From Syntrophomonadaceae bacterium (GTDB taxonomy: Bacteria > Bacillota > Dethiobacteria > SKNC01), in NCBI GenBank assembly GCA_003555415.1, contig PWHX01000058.1, forward strand, positions 1-23,839: 23,839 nt of DNA. Reading direction: 5' to 3'. This document shows positions 22,403-23,839 of this stretch, in pieces (the first letter of the stretch is position 1; every line of letters starts with the position of its first letter). Position numbers and translations under genes: made by a program. A model generated the notes under the pieces. That model was not told where the DNA came from, searched no databases, and worked only from the letters and a program-made list of their open reading frames with translations.

Positions 22403-23440
22403 TTAATCTTTCTTATAAACCTCACTTAAAGTTTGAGTAAGTTTGTGAGTTATATGTCCTACTATAGTAATTACTTTTGAATAATCCATTCTGGTAGGAC
22501 CTATAACTCCTATAGTGCCAATAGTCTTATCCCCAATACTGTAAGTTGCTGTTATAAGGCTGCATTCCTGTATCTCTTCAATTTCAATTTCCTCCCCAAT
22601 GGTTACTTTCAGGCTCTCTGTTGAAGCTCCTTCCAATAACCTGGACAACATTGTCTCTTCTTCTAACACATTAAATATTTTTTTGATTTTATTTATATCT
22701 TTAAATTCAGGCTGATTTAATATATTGGCCGTTCCTCCCAGGTATATCCTGCTATCCCTGTGGAATAAAGAACTCTGTTCCAATAAGTTTATAGTCTGCT
22801 CGATAAAATCCATTTTATGGATAAGCTCCATCTTCATTTCCTTAACCAGAGAACCGGTAATTTTATCAATAGATAAACCACTTAGCTTTTTATTCATATA
22901 ATCTACAATTCTAAAAAGTTCATCTGTAGTAAGCATGTGGGGAAGCTCTATGATTTTATTTTCTACAAAACCGGTATCGGTAACCATAACTACTAAAGCT
23001 TTTTCATGATCCAGGGGATAAATTTGCAGTTTTTCGAAACAACTTTTTTCTATTTGGGGCCCCATGACAAGAGATGTATAGTGGGTTAAAGTAGAGAGAA
23101 CTTTTGCTGCGTGCTGAATTACCTGGTCTATTTCTTTGAGCTTAAAATTAAATATTTTTTGTATCCAGGCTACTTCTTTTGCTGAAAGGTCTCTAATCTG
23201 CATAAGGGAATCCACATAAAAACGGTACCCCTTTTGCGATGGAATCCTTCCTGACGAGGTATAAGGTTGTTCTAGATAACCCAAATCCTCTAAATCAGCC
23301 ATCTCGTTGCGAATAGTTGCAGAACTTAATCCCAGGTCATAACGCCGGGCAATAGTCCTGGACCCTACCGGTTCGGCTGATTTAATATATTCACTGATGA
23401 CTAGCTGCAGTACCTCTTTTTTTCTTTCAGAAAGGTTCAT
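22403..23440 (-). CDS. hrcA: Heat-inducible transcription repressor HrcA
   Basis: 345 residues from ATG 23440 (M-N-L-S-E-R-K). A winged-helix DNA-binding domain (about 1-85) contains SAEPVGSRTIARRYDLGLSSA, TIRNEMADLEDLGYLEQPYTSSGRIPSQKGYRFYVD in overlapping stretches; the GAF-like and dimerisation part ends IGTIGVIGPTRMDYSKVI. HrcA represses its own operon through CIRCE and depends on GroE for activity in Bacillus. AGAGGTGG ends 5 bases before ATG 23440. A GTG at 23461 would add seven residues but lies inside the CIRCE element and has no site. Confidence 0.97.
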   Translation of the reverse strand: MNLSERKKEVLQLVISEYIKSAEPVGSRTIARRYDLGLSSATIRNEMADLEDLGYLEQPYTSSGRIPSQKGYRFYVDSLMQIRDLSAKEVAWIQKIFNFKLKEIDQVIQHAAKVLSTLTHYTSLVMGPQIEKSCFEKLQIYPLDHEKALVVMVTDTGFVENKIIELPHMLTTDELFRIVDYMNKKLSGLSIDKITGSLVKEMKMELIHKMDFIEQTINLLEQSSLFHRDSRIYLGGTANILNQPEFKDINKIKKIFNVLEEETMLSRLLEGASTESLKVTIGEEIEIEEIQECSLITATYSIGDKTIGTIGVIGPTRMDYSKVITIVGHITHKLTQTLSEVYKKD

Positions 23441-23454
23441 GTGCACCACCTCTG

Positions 23455-23481
23455 TTAGCACTCACCTCTAGAGAGTGCTAA
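23455..23481. promoter_or_regulatory. CIRCE operator
   Basis: TTAGCACTC-N9-GAGTGCTAA, a perfect match to the CIRCE consensus, located between promoter and hrcA start. It is the HrcA-binding site controlling the whole heat-shock operon. Confidence 0.98.
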
Positions 23482-23494
23482 TATCCTATATAAA

Positions 23495-23523
23495 AAAATA
23501 CCATTGTACAGGTAATTTGTCAA
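23495..23523 (-). promoter_or_regulatory. Sigma-A promoter of the hrcA-dnaK operon
   Basis: TTGACA (23523-23518), 17 bases, TATTTT (23500-23495) on the minus strand. The -35 is perfect and the -10 is weaker. The predicted start, near 23488, lies just before the CIRCE element, so bound HrcA would block initiation or early elongation. Confidence 0.85.
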
Positions 23524-23571
23524 GAATACATAGCTTAAAATGTTAAATAATTTGTATTTTAAAACTACTTA

Positions 23572-23839
23572 TTAATCGTTCTCCAAAGAATAATAATGGA
23601 ACCTCTGCCAAAAAGTATGCATAAGTTGACCGGAAGATACTATTATTTCTTTTACTCCTGTAATTGATAAAGGATAGTCTGTCCCGACAAAAGTAAGAAC
23701 TATTATCTCTTCTTCTTTTATATTTAAGGTAAAGCTTTCTGGTGGCGAATCTATCCCCACCAGTTTATTTGCTTCCCTTTCTACCTGGTTTAAACCAAAA
23801 TACAAGATAGACATAAAAAAAATAAAGGTTAAAACTACA
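23572..23839 (-). CDS. Small membrane-anchored protein, 3' part only, possibly DUF3679/YqxA-like
   Basis: The open frame continues past the window edge; 88 codons are visible. It starts inside a hydrophobic stretch (VLTFIFFMSILYFGLNQV), then EREANKLVGIDSPPESFTLN and a short beta-rich region, ending FHYYSLEND. A hydrophobic anchor followed by a small outer domain recalls DUF3679 (YqxA), whose gene lies a few genes upstream of hrcA in Bacillus subtilis, but the resemblance is faint and the N-terminus is missing. A start at the ATG at 23814 is possible but would cut the hydrophobic helix. No clear terminator follows before the hrcA promoter 50 bases away. Confidence 0.6.
   Translation of the reverse strand, partial: VVLTFIFFMSILYFGLNQVEREANKLVGIDSPPESFTLNIKEEEIIVLTFVGTDYPLSITGVKEIIVSSGQLMHTFWQRFHYYSLEND

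Noticed and set aside
23440..23461. Longer HrcA starting at GTG 23461
   Set aside because: That codon is part of the CIRCE operator and has no ribosome binding site; ATG 23440 has AGAGGTGG upstream and matches the family start.
1..23839. Mobile elements, CRISPR arrays, tRNA or rRNA genes, defence or toxin-antitoxin modules
   Set aside because: I looked for transposases, integrases, terminal repeats, direct-repeat arrays and tRNA-like cloverleafs on both strands and saw none; gaps between genes are short and mostly explained by promoters and terminators.

Overview
The window is about 24 kb of AT-rich bacterial chromosome, almost all read from the minus strand. It suggests a spore-forming anaerobe of the Clostridia (Firmicutes sensu lato). 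The reasons are sporulation proteins YqfC and YqfD, a CIRCE/HrcA-controlled dnaK operon whose seven genes follow the Bacillus subtilis order, consensus sigma-A promoters, AGGAGG-type ribosome binding sites, a clostridial-type 2[4Fe-4S] ferredoxin and the start of a NuoE/HndA-like gene. I cannot name a genus from sequence alone.

Layout from high to low coordinates, the direction of most transcription: (1) 23839-23572, the 3' part of a small membrane-anchored gene running off the window edge. (2) 23523-15497, a heat-shock operon: sigma-A promoter, perfect CIRCE operator, hrcA, a long hairpin, grpE, dnaK, dnaJ, prmA, rsmE, mtaB, then a strong terminator. (3) 15395-13558, an unrecognised single-pass membrane protein gene that seems to start at AUA, convergent with the only large plus-strand gene, a two-P-loop ATPase; the two share a bidirectional terminator. 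(4) 13592-7796, hinT (which seems to start at AUU), then rpsU, yqeY, long nfeD, floA, a small NfeD/FloA-linked membrane protein, yqfC and yqfD. (5) 7824-2268, phoH, pgpH, ybeY, a broken dgkA, a DUF881 gene, cdd and a ferredoxin, ended by a bidirectional terminator. (6) 2150-1, a small plus-strand gene of unknown function, divergent from a cobalamin-riboswitch-controlled cobT, then a perfect promoter and a 200-nt leader before a NuoE/HndA-like gene cut by the edge.

Functionally this is the conserved Firmicute block for protein folding (GrpE-DnaK-DnaJ), ribosome and tRNA maturation (PrmA, RsmE, MtaB, S21, PhoH, YbeY), membrane microdomains (NfeD, FloA), sporulation (YqfC, YqfD), c-di-AMP turnover (PgpH) and pyrimidine salvage (Cdd). 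The accessory parts are the double P-loop ATPase, the DUF881 gene at the dgkA site and the cobT/redox end.

I see no phage, transposon, CRISPR, toxin-antitoxin or defence system, and I do not claim a new multi-gene system. The observations most worth checking are the two genes without any ATG/GTG/TTG start despite good ribosome binding sites (hinT, AUU; the 15.4 kb gene, AUA), the dgkA remnant lacking its catalytic half, the elaborate leader before the NuoE-like gene, and a tandemly duplicated start region in yqeY.
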